A DNA stretch of 64,000 nt from NCBI RefSeq assembly GCF_042680885.1, contig NZ_JBHUEO010000020.1, positions 1-64,000 on the forward strand, read 5' to 3'. Positions 52,543 to 61,737 of this stretch are shown piece by piece. Both the position numbers and the translations under genes were made by a program. Position 1 is the stretch's first letter. Every line of letters begins with the position of its first letter. This DNA is from Siminovitchia sediminis (lineage in GTDB: Bacteria > Bacillota > Bacilli > Bacillales > Bacillaceae_C). The notes under the pieces were generated by a model. It was not told the DNA's origin. It saw nothing but the letters and a program-made list of their open reading frames with translations, and ran no database searches.

Positions 52543-53854
52543 AGGGATATTGCCAACGAAGCGGCTCCTGTGGATTTACCTGGGAATCTCTGTTTTTTTT
52601 GTTTTGCTTGGAGGATTTTTACCTATCTCTTGGCCGGTCATCATTATAATGAATCTTTTCATTTTAGCCGCCAGTTTGGCAGATGTATTTTTTTCTCCGA
52701 GGAAAGAAGAGTTAAGCTTGATGAGAACCCTGCCGGATGAATGGGAACGCGGGCTGCCTTATACGATCCACATGCAAGTGGAGAATCGCTCAGAGTATCC
52801 TTTTTCCTATGCATTTGTCGATGATCTGCCGCAATCATTTCTTCGTCCGTTTCCGGTTGTCGGAAAAGGAGAAAAAAGAGCGGTCACCCAAGCCTCCTAC
52901 AATACTCGTGCGTCTGTCAGGGGGGATTACGCGGTGAACAAGCTGTATTTTCGCTACCAAAGTGTATGGGGGCTCTGGGAAAAACAAATAACTGTGGAAA
53001 TCCCGCAAGAAGTGAAAGTCATCCCCGACATGACGGAAACGAAGCATTACCTGCAGGATGCACAGAAATTTTTATTGCACGAAGGGGAAAAAATCCGCAA
53101 ATATTCCAGCGGCTCGGGAGAGTTTGCCCAGATCCGAAAATATGCAGCGGGGGATGACCCGCGCATGATTAACTGGAGACAGACAGCCAAACTCCAAGAA
53201 GTCATGACCAATGAATATGAACCGGAGCACGGAAAATATATTACGATTTTATTGGATTGCGGAAGAATGATGGGCGCCGAATTGAAAAAGGGAAACCGCT
53301 TGGAACGCTCATTGGAAGCGGCCATGACGGTAGCAGCCGCTGCACTGAAAAAAGGTGATTACGTCTCCGTCCTTGTGTTTTCAAAAGGGGTAAAGGGTTA
53401 TGTGCCGCCTGCGAAAGGGATGGAACACTTACAGTTAATCTTAAAGACTATCTATTCTGTCCAGGCCGATCCGGTCGAATCAAATTATGGAGCCGTTTTT
53501 TCATTTTTGGAGACCATGCAGAAAAAACGCAGTCTTCTCCTGTTGTTCAGTGATATTCGGGCATTTTTGTATGAGGAAAGCATGCTGGATCATTTGATGA
53601 AAATCAGGAGAAGGCATGTGTTCTTCATGATCGGTGTAAAAGACGAAGCGGTTCAAAGGCGGATTAGCGAAAGGCCGAATCATGTGGAGCAGGCAATGAT
53701 CAAAAGTATTGCCCAACAGCAGATGCTGTTTCAAAAGAGAGAAAAGGCTAATTGGGAAAGCCGGGGACTGCTTATGGTCGAAACAGAGGAGGGAAAACTG
53801 GCATCAGCAGCGGTTTCCTATTATATAGATATGATGAACCGGAATCTTTTGTAG
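52490..53854 (+). CDS. DUF58-domain protein
   Basis: A 454-residue protein with two membrane helices near the N-terminus (about 23-62) and a DUF58 domain (GEFAQIRKYAAGDDPRMINWRQTAK at about 205-230), continuing into a VWA-like fold (LLDCGRMM and SVLVFSKG). It is the expected partner of MoxR. ATG 52490 with GGGAGG before it is preferred over a GTG 21 nt upstream. The overlap with moxR is 53 nt. Confidence 0.85.
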   Translation: MLTKSLKNLWARFLFQDRGILPTKRLLWIYLGISVFFVLLGGFLPISWPVIIIMNLFILAASLADVFFSPRKEELSLMRTLPDEWERGLPYTIHMQVENRSEYPFSYAFVDDLPQSFLRPFPVVGKGEKRAVTQASYNTRASVRGDYAVNKLYFRYQSVWGLWEKQITVEIPQEVKVIPDMTETKHYLQDAQKFLLHEGEKIRKYSSGSGEFAQIRKYAAGDDPRMINWRQTAKLQEVMTNEYEPEHGKYITILLDCGRMMGAELKKGNRLERSLEAAMTVAAAALKKGDYVSVLVFSKGVKGYVPPAKGMEHLQLILKTIYSVQADPVESNYGAVFSFLETMQKKRSLLLLFSDIRAFLYEESMLDHLMKIRRRHVFFMIGVKDEAVQRRISERPNHVEQAMIKSIAQQQMLFQKREKANWESRGLLMVETEEGKLASAAVSYYIDMMNRNLL

Positions 53855-53930
53855 ATATGGCCGGGTGAAGTGTCCGAACGGGTTATAACGCTCCTGTTTG
53901 ACGTGGATTCAGTCCTGTCCGAGTAAGATG

Positions 53931-54190
53931 AAATACTATCCGTTCGTCAGCAGATTGTCCGCAGAATAGGAAATACTGTCCGATCTTCAGAAATACTGTC
54001 AACGAACTGAAATACTGTCAGCCGTTTCGATAATACTAGCCGAGTAAGATGAAATACTATCCATCGTAAGCAGGTACTGTCTGCAGAATAGTAAAATAAT
54101 GTCTGAATTTCATAAAATACTATCCGCTGAAACAGGGATACTGTCCGCATGATCAGTAATACTGTCCAACACCGCTGCGTATTGTCCACG
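53931..54190. repeat. Degenerate AATACTGTCC repeat array
   Basis: Thirteen imperfect copies of AAATACTGTCC (variants ACTATCC, ACTGTCA, ATTGTCC) spaced about 18-27 bp, filling the gap between the convergent DUF58 and SpoIIM-like genes. No ORF and no obvious terminator. Unrelated in sequence to the arrays at 38.9 and 43.4 kb. Confidence 0.8.
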
Positions 54191-54206
54191 CGGTCAAAAT
54201 GGGGGC

Positions 54207-55169
54207 TCAGCCCCCGCTTTCACGCAAGTAGCGTCTTTTTCCGACAATTATGTAAAATACCAATCCCAGAACGGTCAGCACAGCAAAGAAGTATTTGGCT
54301 TCAAGCGGGAGAGCTGCCGGTGTAATAAAGCCTTCGATCACTCCGGCGATAATGAACAGGGGAACCGTTCCAAGCAGCAGCTGGATAGATCGTTTGGCGT
54401 TCACCTTTAATTGGTGGCCTCTAGAAAAAGATCCCGGCACAAATAGTTTGTATCCCATCAACAGTCCTGCACCGCCCGCAATGAATATCGCTGTAAGCTC
54501 GATCATCCCGTGAGGAACGATATATGCCCAAAATTCATATGCTTTTCCATGGCTCCAAAACAGGGCGGCAAGCGCTCCGACGATGATTCCGTTATATATG
54601 AGGACATAGACGGTCAGCAAGCCGAAGGTGATACCGCCGGCAAAAGCCAGTATCGCCACTTGGATATTGTTTGTCATGATGTTGGCGGACATGATTGAGG
54701 AATTCCACTGGCTATCCGCACTGCCCAATGCATCAGGGTCAACCCCGTAGGCAATGTCCGGCGGGAGAATAGCATATATATTCTGCGGATCCTGCAGTAC
54801 AGCGATATAGCTGCCAATAAAACCGAATGTAAAAAGCGCAAATGCTGCTGCAACAAATTTCCACTGTCCCCAAAGGAGCCGGATAAAGACCGTGCTGAAA
54901 AAATGGCGAACTTGCTGCATGCTGGACATTTGATCTCTGTATAAAACATTATGAGATTTGGAGACGAGTCCATTTAAATAAAATGTGACCTCCTCATGCG
55001 GTAAGTAAGTTTGAGCGTATGAGAGATTTTGTACAGCCTTTTGATAGAGCCGGTAAAACCGATCAACTGAAGCTCCTGAAACATTTTTGCGCTTACGCAT
55101 CAGAGCATGAAGCTGTTCCAGCTCCTTCCAGTCCTCACGGTGCATTTGAATAAATTGATTTGTATTCAT
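54207..55169 (-). CDS. SpoIIM-family membrane protein
   Basis: A 320-residue protein. A long cytoplasmic N-terminus (about 1-100), then four to five membrane helices forming the SpoIIM/DUF95 domain (TFGFIGSYIA; ILAFAGGITFGLLTVYVLIYNG; PHGMIELTAIFIAGGAGLLMGYKL). Divergent from the RDD gene. In many Gram-positive bacteria SpoIIM-like, RDD, MoxR and DUF58 genes cluster; the protein is longer than sporulation SpoIIM (about 215), so the sporulation role should not be assumed. ATG 55169 after AGGTGAT is preferred. Confidence 0.82.
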   Translation of the reverse strand: MNTNQFIQMHREDWKELEQLHALMRKRKNVSGASVDRFYRLYQKAVQNLSYAQTYLPHEEVTFYLNGLVSKSHNVLYRDQMSSMQQVRHFFSTVFIRLLWGQWKFVAAAFALFTFGFIGSYIAVLQDPQNIYAILPPDIAYGVDPDALGSADSQWNSSIMSANIMTNNIQVAILAFAGGITFGLLTVYVLIYNGIIVGALAALFWSHGKAYEFWAYIVPHGMIELTAIFIAGGAGLLMGYKLFVPGSFSRGHQLKVNAKRSIQLLLGTVPLFIIAGVIEGFITPAALPLEAKYFFAVLTVLGLVFYIIVGKRRYLRESGG

Positions 55170-55253
55170 GCGGCCTATCACCTCTCATCACGTACTCTCT
55201 ATATAGTAGCATGCCGGAGAATGAGATACACCTCAAAGAAGGAAGTGATTTTG

Positions 55254-56060
55254 ATGGATAAAGACCAGATCGGCATTAAAACGCCGGAGTATGTTTCTAT
55301 ACAATTTCAGCTGGCCGGCCTTGGAAGCAGGATCGCGGCCCAATTGCTGGATCAGCTTATTCTGACCTCGTTTAATCTTGTGGTCATCATTATTTTATTC
55401 GTTTTGCTGGGCAGGGATGCTTCCTTTTCCGGATTGGAGAATGAAGTAAACTCCATCATATTGGGTGCAGCCATTATCATCGTATTTATCGCAAACTGGG
55501 GTTACTTTGTCTTCATGGAATATTTCTTTGGAGGTAAAACGATTGGAAAAAGAGTCCTGGGCATTCGCGTTATTCAAGAAAATGGACACAGCCTGACACT
55601 GCTTTCAAGTTTCATCCGAAACTTCCTTCGAATCATTGACCAGCTGCCTGCCAGTTATTTGCTGGGGATGCTGATGATCTTTTTTCATTCAAAGCATAAA
55701 AGAATTGGGGATCTCGCTGCTGGAACCATTGTGGTGCACGAACGGAAAGCAAAAAGTAACAGAAAGCTTTCACTCATAGAAAAAGAGATTCATAAAAGAG
55801 GAATATCCAAAAATGATCTTCCTGTTGAACCGCTGACTTTACGATCCATTCGTGCACAGGATTGGGATTTGATCCGTACTTACAGCAGCCGCTTATGGCA
55901 ACTGCCTGCCAGTGAACGTGAGGAGATCACAAGGAAAGTTGCGGAAGTGGTATTTCCAAAATTTGGATGGGAGACAACGGGAAAAAGTATGGCCGAGCTT
56001 GAGGGCACATTGTTAGCGTTATACGTAAAACTGAGAGATGAATGGGAGTATGAATCGTAG
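55254..56060 (+). CDS. RDD-family membrane protein
   Basis: A 268-residue protein. RDD domain at about 12-165 with the namesake Arg26 and Asp33 (GSRIAAQLLDQLIL), helices at about 35-55, 68-90 and 135-152, and GKRVLGIRVI. The C-terminal 100 residues are cytoplasmic and helical. ATG 55254 follows AAGGAAG. Transcribed away from the SpoIIM-like gene from an 84-nt intergenic region. Confidence 0.85.
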   Translation: MDKDQIGIKTPEYVSIQFQLAGLGSRIAAQLLDQLILTSFNLVVIIILFVLLGRDASFSGLENEVNSIILGAAIIIVFIANWGYFVFMEYFFGGKTIGKRVLGIRVIQENGHSLTLLSSFIRNFLRIIDQLPASYLLGMLMIFFHSKHKRIGDLAAGTIVVHERKAKSNRKLSLIEKEIHKRGISKNDLPVEPLTLRSIRAQDWDLIRTYSSRLWQLPASEREEITRKVAEVVFPKFGWETTGKSMAELEGTLLALYVKLRDEWEYES

Positions 56061-56134
56061 GTGAGTGTGAGGGAGAGAATAATTGTTCTTCTTCCTCCTT
56101 TTTAATAGATTGAAAAAGTACAGAAAAAAATTAA

Positions 56135-56172
56135 AGAAAACGTTTACAAAAACTCCTGTTTTAATATATACT
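56135..56172 (+). promoter_or_regulatory. Promoter with overlapping cre-like site
   Basis: TTTACA (56143-56148), 18-bp spacer, TATACT (56167-56172). AGAAAACGTTTACA (56135-56148) matches the CcpA cre consensus at 13 of 14 positions and covers the -35, the geometry of a catabolite-repressed promoter. It drives the 30-residue ORF that follows. Confidence 0.6.
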
Positions 56173-56204
56173 AAAAACACCCAAAAAAAGGAGTGATAAT
56201 TTTT

Positions 56205-56297
56205 ATGAACAAAACTACAAAGAATGGACTCATTTTTGCCATTATACACACTGCCTTTTTCTTGAATTTAGCGTTGGATTTATCACTTCTTTCTTAG
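56205..56297 (+). CDS. 30-residue hydrophobic peptide
   Basis: ATG 56205 lies 8 nt after AAAAGGAGTGAT, one of the strongest ribosome sites in the window, and encodes a 30-residue peptide: a basic start (MNKTTKNG) and one hydrophobic helix (LIFAIIHTAFFLNLALDLSLLS). It could be a small membrane peptide or secreted signal; no family is recognised. It has its own promoter upstream and terminator downstream. Confidence 0.6.
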   Translation: MNKTTKNGLIFAIIHTAFFLNLALDLSLLS

Positions 56298-56309
56298 TTT
56301 CATGAATTT

Positions 56310-56323
56310 ATAAAGCGCTTTCA
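56310..56323 (-). promoter_or_regulatory. Second cre-like site
   Basis: Read on the minus strand, TGAAAGCGCTTTAT matches the cre consensus at 13 of 14 positions. It sits 13 nt after the 30-residue ORF, in the loop of a TTTCATGAA/TTCATGAAA hairpin. Confidence 0.45.
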
Positions 56324-56340
56324 TGAAATGGTTTTTCCCT

Positions 56341-56367
56341 GGCTCTCTTTATTAAGAGAGTCCTTTT
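56341..56367 (+). terminator. Terminator after the 30-residue ORF
   Basis: GGCTCTCTT (56341-56349), TATT, AAGAGAGTCC, then TTTTG. From 56368 to 56763 no gene is supported on either strand. Confidence 0.75.
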
Positions 56368-56763
56368 GTATGATCTCCGCTTATCCATCTGTTCAGCAAT
56401 CCGTGATCTATTCCAACTTTTTAAAGGTTGTAATTAACTTGAACAGCAGTCTTACAGATTGTTTGGCTGAAAAGGGAAAGTAATTTGCCGGCAACTGTCC
56501 GGTTCAACTGGACCCAACCATTAAATAGACGAAGCCAAAGTGTATCAGGTCTGACAATGGGTGATCCTCTTAAGAAGGGTTCAACTACATTAAATCATAA
56601 ATGTTTTTATGCCCCAAAAATATAAAATCCCCTTTTTGTCATTCAGGCAGGAAGTGGATTTTCTTCTGCTCAGGTGGAATACTTGACCTGAGAGACGTAC
56701 CATAGTATTCTTGCGTTGAATTTGCATCGTTAGGCAAAAGCAGTGTAAAAAGGAGAAGTGGAT

Positions 56764-57480
56764 ATGCAAAATCTACAAGGAAAAAATGCTTTGATTACGG
56801 GAGCCGGCAGAGGGATCGGACGGGCAACAGCCTTGGCTTTTGCCAGGGAAGGAATCAACGTGGGGCTTGTCGGAAGAACGTTCGATCATCTTGAGAAAGT
56901 GGCAAAAGAACTTCAGGAATTCGATGTCAAAGTGACCGTGGCGGTGGCAGATGTGTCAGATCCTGCGGCAGTCAAATCAGCAGTTGAGCACGTACAATCA
57001 GATCTCGGTTCAATTGACATTTTGATCAACAATGCGGGAATTGCCAAGTTTGGCAAGATCCTGGAACTTTCACCGGAGGAATTTAAAAAAATCATCGATG
57101 TTAATCTGATGGGAACCTACTATGTGACAAGAGAAGTTCTGCCGGATATGATGGAAAGGAAAACGGGAGATATTATCAATATTTCTTCTACCGCCGGCCA
57201 GAAAGGCGGCCCGGTGATGAGTGCTTACAGTGCTTCCAAGTTTGCCGTATTGGGTTTAACAGAATCCATTATGCAGGAAGCCAGAAAATACAATATCCGT
57301 GTATCAGCCTTGACACCAAGTACGGTTGCTACTGACCTGGCTTTTGCAGAAAACTTGACAGACGGGAACCCGGAAAAAGTCATGCAGCCGGAAGATCTTG
57401 CAGAGCTTATGGTTGCTCAGCTGAAGCTCAACCGGCGCGTCTTCCTCAAGGAAGCAGGTTTGTGGTCGACAAACCCATAA
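56764..57480 (+). CDS. yoxD: YoxD-like short-chain dehydrogenase
   Basis: A 238-residue SDR of the FabG type, closely matching what I remember of B. subtilis YoxD, including the ending KEAGLWSTNP. NAD(P)-binding GAGRGIG (about 13-19), NNAG (89-92), Ser141/142 and the catalytic YSASK (Tyr155, Lys159). Physiological substrate unknown. ATG 56764 with AGGAG 7 nt upstream is preferred over a GTG two codons before. Single gene. Confidence 0.88.
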   Translation: MQNLQGKNALITGAGRGIGRATALAFAREGINVGLVGRTFDHLEKVAKELQEFDVKVTVAVADVSDPAAVKSAVEHVQSDLGSIDILINNAGIAKFGKILELSPEEFKKIIDVNLMGTYYVTREVLPDMMERKTGDIINISSTAGQKGGPVMSAYSASKFAVLGLTESIMQEARKYNIRVSALTPSTVATDLAFAENLTDGNPEKVMQPEDLAELMVAQLKLNRRVFLKEAGLWSTNP

Positions 57481-57566
57481 TTACATATTTCAGCCGGTCA
57501 TCCAGAGGAAGGGTAGATGAACAGATATGTTTCATCTATCCTTTTTGTATTTGAATAATATATTCT

Positions 57567-57791
57567 TTATGAACCTTGAGTGTCACCATCACTTCGATAT
57601 TCAAGAATATCCCCGGGCTGGCAATCCAAAGCCTTACAAATCGCCTCTAATGTTGAAAAACGAATCGCCTTTGCCTTTCCATTTTTTAAAATGGAAAGAT
57701 TGGACATCGTAATTCCTACCTTTTCAGAAAGTTCCGTAACACTCATTTTTCTTTTAGCCAGCATCACATCTAGATTGATGATAATCGCCAT
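57567..57791 (-). CDS. yozG: Small HTH regulator, YozG type
   Basis: A 74-residue XRE/Cro-type regulator: helix-turn-helix at about 10-55 (LDVMLAKRKMSVTELSEKVGITMSNLSILKNG), ending in CKALDCQPGDILEY. GAGGTG lies before ATG 57791. Encoded 10 nt after a DUF2975 membrane protein gene, the same pair as yoaS-yozG in B. subtilis. Confidence 0.85.
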   Translation of the reverse strand: MAIIINLDVMLAKRKMSVTELSEKVGITMSNLSILKNGKAKAIRFSTLEAICKALDCQPGDILEYRSDGDTQGS

Positions 57792-57801
57792 CTTTTTCAC
57801 C

Positions 57802-58284
57802 TCAAACTGTTAAATCATTTTCTGATTTTATATGGATGGCTTCTTGTAAAAGCCTTTGAAGGACAGCGGCAAAGACTGCAATCACCATTGGGGCAAAAAC
57901 AAGCATCATCCCAATAATGATGACACCCGGGGCGTCATCCAGCTCCGCAAAGATATAGAAAAGCGGCAAGCCGATTACATACATACCGCTGATGGTGATG
58001 GCACAATTTTTTATCTTCTTTAAAGCTATTACCGAAAGTTCCGAGAACGCTTGGTTCTTGTCAATATAACTTAACAGTTGAAATGCCTGATATAACGCCA
58101 TGTAAAAGGGTATGGCTGATCCATACATAATTAGGAGAATGCCAAGTATGACATAATCCCATCCTGAAATGCCTTCCCTTACATTCCTTGCGATTACAGG
58201 TATCATAAATATACAAAAAGCAAGAACGGGAGTTCCAATGACAAAAATCGCTAACTTTAAAAATAGGGTTGACCCTCGTTTCAT
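57802..58284 (-). CDS. yoaS: DUF2975 membrane protein, YoaS type
   Basis: A 160-residue protein with four helices (about 8-28, 42-65, 96-116 and 122-146) and the LSYIDKNQAFSELSVIALKKIK loop typical of DUF2975. Operon with the small HTH gene. Function unknown; such pairs may sense the membrane state. ATG 58284 after AGGTG is preferred to a GTG three codons upstream. Confidence 0.85.
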   Translation of the reverse strand: MKRGSTLFLKLAIFVIGTPVLAFCIFMIPVIARNVREGISGWDYVILGILLIMYGSAIPFYMALYQAFQLLSYIDKNQAFSELSVIALKKIKNCAITISGMYVIGLPLFYIFAELDDAPGVIIIGMMLVFAPMVIAVFAAVLQRLLQEAIHIKSENDLTV

Positions 58285-58547
58285 CCTAAGCACCTCACTT
58301 CATGTTTATCAACCTTAATTTTAAGATAATACTTATCGATATTCAATAAATATTTATTGAATTAAATTATATTATTATTGGAAAGTGATAATTATGCCTG
58401 CTAGGGGCGGGATATACTGAGTCGTTAACAAAATGTTGTACTATTTTAAAAGTAGAAAATCAAATCAGTTCTTGGCAAAATCAGAAACATAGGTTAGTAT
58501 TAACAGAGACGTGCAATTTTTTACTTCATAGAGCAGGGGGACATAAA

Positions 58548-59297
58548 ATGGAAGCGATTGCTGAGACAACTCGTACGATTGAAGAAGAAAGACAATATAG
58601 AAAAGAGCGATTGGCTGCTGCCTTCAGGCTGTTTTCCAAATTTGGCTTTGACCATGGAGAAGCGGGCCACATTACTGCCAGAGATCCGGAATATCCTGAT
58701 CATTTCTGGGTGAACCCTTATCGTGTACATTTCAGCCAAATCAAAGTGTCCGATTTGGTTTTGGCAAATGACAAAGGCGAAGTAGTTGAAGGTGATTATG
58801 ACGTCAACGCAGCTGCATTGGTTATTCATTCGGCTGTTCATAAAGCCAGACCAGACGCCATTGCTGCGGCTCATGCGCACACGACTTACGGACAGATTTG
58901 GTCCACTACCGGCAAGCTCCTTCAGCCGTTGACTCAAGATTCCTGTGCATTCTACAAAGATCACAGTATCTTCGATGATTATACAGGGGTCGTTTTAGAG
59001 AAATCTGAAGGTGAGCGGATTGCTGATGCTCTAGGAAATTATAAAGCTACAATCTTAAGAAACCACGGCTTATTGACGGTTGGTCATAGTGTAGAAGAGG
59101 CTGCCTGGTGGTTTATTTTAATGGAAAGGGCCTGCAGGGAGCATGTGTACGCCCATGCGATCGGGAATCCAATTGAAATCGATGAAAAATACGCAGAGAT
59201 CACATATAAGCAGGAAGGCAATCCGGAGGCGGCCAGAGGCATGTTCAAGCCCCTTTGGGACCGCATTGTGGCGGAGCAGCCTGATTTCTTGGATTAA
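58548..59297 (+). CDS. Class II aldolase/adducin-family protein
   Basis: A 249-residue protein. Zinc-type His ligands His109 and His111 in AHAHTTYGQ and His173 in RNHGLLTVG. The position of the catalytic Glu of fuculose-phosphate aldolase (SSE in the second helix) is not conserved here (VNAAALVIHSAVHKARPD), so classical aldolase activity is doubtful. Many Bacillus members of this subfamily are uncharacterised. Preceded by GCAGGGGG; monocistronic. Confidence 0.85.
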   Translation: MEAIAETTRTIEEERQYRKERLAAAFRLFSKFGFDHGEAGHITARDPEYPDHFWVNPYRVHFSQIKVSDLVLANDKGEVVEGDYDVNAAALVIHSAVHKARPDAIAAAHAHTTYGQIWSTTGKLLQPLTQDSCAFYKDHSIFDDYTGVVLEKSEGERIADALGNYKATILRNHGLLTVGHSVEEAAWWFILMERACREHVYAHAIGNPIEIDEKYAEITYKQEGNPEAARGMFKPLWDRIVAEQPDFLD

Positions 59298-59555
59298 TCT
59301 TGCAACTGTGAACTCAACGCTTTATTTACGGAAAACGTCCGAACGATGTTTCGAAATTCTCTGGTAGAATTCGAATGAGTTTGGACTTTTTATTTTATTG
59401 ACTACCTTATCTTATGATCATCCGGTATAGAACAAGAAATGATTGTAAACTAAGGATGTCATCCTAAAAAAGGCTAGCCTCCTACAAAGAATAGGCGCTC
59501 ATTTTCATAATATAATGACTTATCGACTCCAGTTTGGAAAGGGGTTAATGACACG

Positions 59556-59639
59556 ATGATTGCATTAAGAAATGTTCAGGCTGCAGATTTAGAACAATTG
59601 TTACTTATTGAGAAGGAGGGCTTAAAAATCTTTTCGTAA
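59556..59639 (+). pseudogene. N-terminal stub of a GNAT acetyltransferase
   Basis: ATG 59556 (AAAGGGG upstream) encodes 27 residues, MIALRNVQAADLEQLLLIEKEG-, which match the start of GNAT acetyltransferases, then stop. The catalytic domain is missing. An MFS gene begins 26 nt later, so the rest was probably deleted. Confidence 0.5.
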
Positions 59640-59664
59640 ATTGCATAAATTGGCGGGGTGGATT

Positions 59665-60882
59665 ATGGAACAGCGACAAAGAATGTGGACTTATGGGACA
59701 GTCAGTATCATCATCACAATTTGCATCTCAGGATTCGGAAGGATGTCCTATGGGATTCTTATGCCTTTTATGAAGGAAGAGCTCTCTTTATCCTATCAGC
59801 AGGCGGGTATGCTTGGAACTGCTACGGCGATAGGCTATCTCCTTATGGTTTTGCTTGTTGGAATCATGGCCTCTAAGTGGGGTTCAAAACCACTCGTCGT
59901 TTTTGGACTTTTACTATTATCCATGGGCTGTGCAGTTTTATTTGGTGCTGAGAGCTATGTGGCTTTACTTATTGGTATGATAACTCTGGGAGTTGGAACC
60001 GCTTTTGGCTATACACCTCTTGTTAACATTGTTGTGGGGTGGTTTCCAAATAACAGGGGGTTGATGATCGGTCTTATGTTATGCGGCATGGGGCTGGGAA
60101 CCCTTATTGCAAGCCTGCTTACTCCAGTATTCAATTCTTGGTTTCTTGCTGATGGCTGGCGCTATCTATGGCTGCTGTTTGGCGGGATATCATTTCTTAC
60201 CATGCTAGTTACACTGAAAATCTTAAAAGACCCCCCGGTACCATTGCGCAACAGCGGAAAACAGAAGGAATCTTTGTTCAAGAAGGTTTATTTTCACAAA
60301 GGGGTCTTACTTGTGGCTGTGGTTTATGGGTTGATCGGGTTTGCATATTTAATCCCGCAAAGCTTCTTTTTCAGTTACATTCTGGAAGCAGGTGTTGTTG
60401 AAAGCCAAGCCGGCACTATTATGGCTTTGGGAGGATTGGTGAGTATCTTCAGCGGACCGGTGTGGGGAGCGGTCTCCGATAAAATAGGGCGGAAATTTTC
60501 ATTATGTTTAACTATTTTTTTGGGAGCGCTGTCCATGATGACTCCCATTTTGCTGCCGGTCTTTTTTGGATTCTTATTTAGTCAATTCCTCTGGGGGTTT
60601 ACGTATGTTGGGATGCTTTCTCTTGTCCAGGCACTTTCGACAGAACAGGTTCATCCATCGTATGTACCTATTGCTTTGGGGTATGTCACCATCTTTTTTG
60701 CAAGCGGACAGGTACTCGGGCCGGGTCTAGGGGGCATGTTCGTTGACAAGCTTGGAGGGATTTCTGCTGCGTTATGGTTTTGCGTTATTTTATTGACAAT
60801 AGCTTTGTTATTGTCGGTAAAATTAAGAACTCTATCAGCAGAAGAATTTAATGAGACAATGTATAAAGCTACGCCAAGGTAA
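59665..60882 (+). CDS. MFS transporter, YbfB-like
   Basis: A 405-residue, 12-helix MFS protein. SGFGRMSYGILMPFM in helix 1 and GAVSDKIGRKFSL in the middle loop resemble the monocarboxylate/YbfB-type group rather than drug exporters. ATG 59665 after GGGGTGG is preferred over an upstream TTG. Substrate unknown. Confidence 0.8.
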   Translation: MEQRQRMWTYGTVSIIITICISGFGRMSYGILMPFMKEELSLSYQQAGMLGTATAIGYLLMVLLVGIMASKWGSKPLVVFGLLLLSMGCAVLFGAESYVALLIGMITLGVGTAFGYTPLVNIVVGWFPNNRGLMIGLMLCGMGLGTLIASLLTPVFNSWFLADGWRYLWLLFGGISFLTMLVTLKILKDPPVPLRNSGKQKESLFKKVYFHKGVLLVAVVYGLIGFAYLIPQSFFFSYILEAGVVESQAGTIMALGGLVSIFSGPVWGAVSDKIGRKFSLCLTIFLGALSMMTPILLPVFFGFLFSQFLWGFTYVGMLSLVQALSTEQVHPSYVPIALGYVTIFFASGQVLGPGLGGMFVDKLGGISAALWFCVILLTIALLLSVKLRTLSAEEFNETMYKATPR

Positions 60883-60956
60883 AGATTGGTGTAAAGGCTG
60901 AACCGATTAATCACTTGATTGATCAACAAGACATATACTTATCTACTTCTACTATC

Positions 60957-60992
60957 GGCGCTTTCCTGGACAGGGGACCAGCGCTTTTTTCT
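60957..60992 (+). terminator. Probable terminator after the MFS gene
   Basis: GGCGCTTTCC and GGACCAGCGC pair imperfectly, followed by TTTTTT. From 60993 to 61278 no gene is supported. Confidence 0.5.
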
Positions 60993-61278
60993 ATTTTAAG
61001 TCAGACTCATAATGGTCGATGTTATAGATTATCATAAGATTTGTAGAAATAGTAATGAGAAATAAGTGGCTCTTGGGAGGTGACAAAGGGAAATACGGAT
61101 TATTAGTTACTGGTAAAGCTCTTTACTTGCAGCATATTTAGCGGCTGAAAAAAAACTGGTTGTTAGCCGGATTTAATGAAAAATGATTAAAAATAAATCT
61201 TTGTTGGGTACGGTAACAGGAGGGGTTTTTTTGCCGTTAGGAATGTTAGTGATTATCAATTGTAGTGATTGATTATCC

Positions 61279-61473
61279 TTAATAGGATCCGTCCTGAATC
61301 AATTGCTTGACCGAATCTGTTTCACCAAGCTCTGCTGCCTTCAGCAGTTGTTCCTCCAAACGTTCCATATTTTCCTTCTCCTTTGTTTTGTTTACTTCCT
61401 CCTTGTTGCCGGCTATGTCGCACGATTGAAGCAATAGAATGCAAACTGCCCATGGAAGGATCCACTTTTTCAT
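61279..61473 (-). pseudogene. Truncated ankyrin-repeat lipoprotein
   Basis: A 64-residue frame with a lipoprotein signal (WILPWAVCILLLQSC, Cys18) and the first ankyrin helix pair (LLKAAELGETDSVKQLIQDG), then TAA where the repeat should continue with ADVN-like residues. No continuation was found downstream, so it is either a truncated gene or a very short lipoprotein. Confidence 0.5.
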
Positions 61474-61737
61474 CTGTAAGTCCCCCTGTTTGTCATCGTG
61501 AGGTTTGTTCTTCCTCCATTATGATGGATTCTGTAATCTCCAGCCACAAAGTAGCTGATTGGATGCCTATGTTACGAAAAAAAAAACCGCTTGGGGAGCT
61601 GTTCACTATAGGGCATTGTTTCTATTAAACGATGTAATCCCATAGTCCGGGGTAAAATGGCTTATTTTTGCTGTTAAAAATCCTTTTTGTTTGCTAAAAT
61701 GAAATTGGAATATTTTACATACAAAGGGGTGGGAAGA

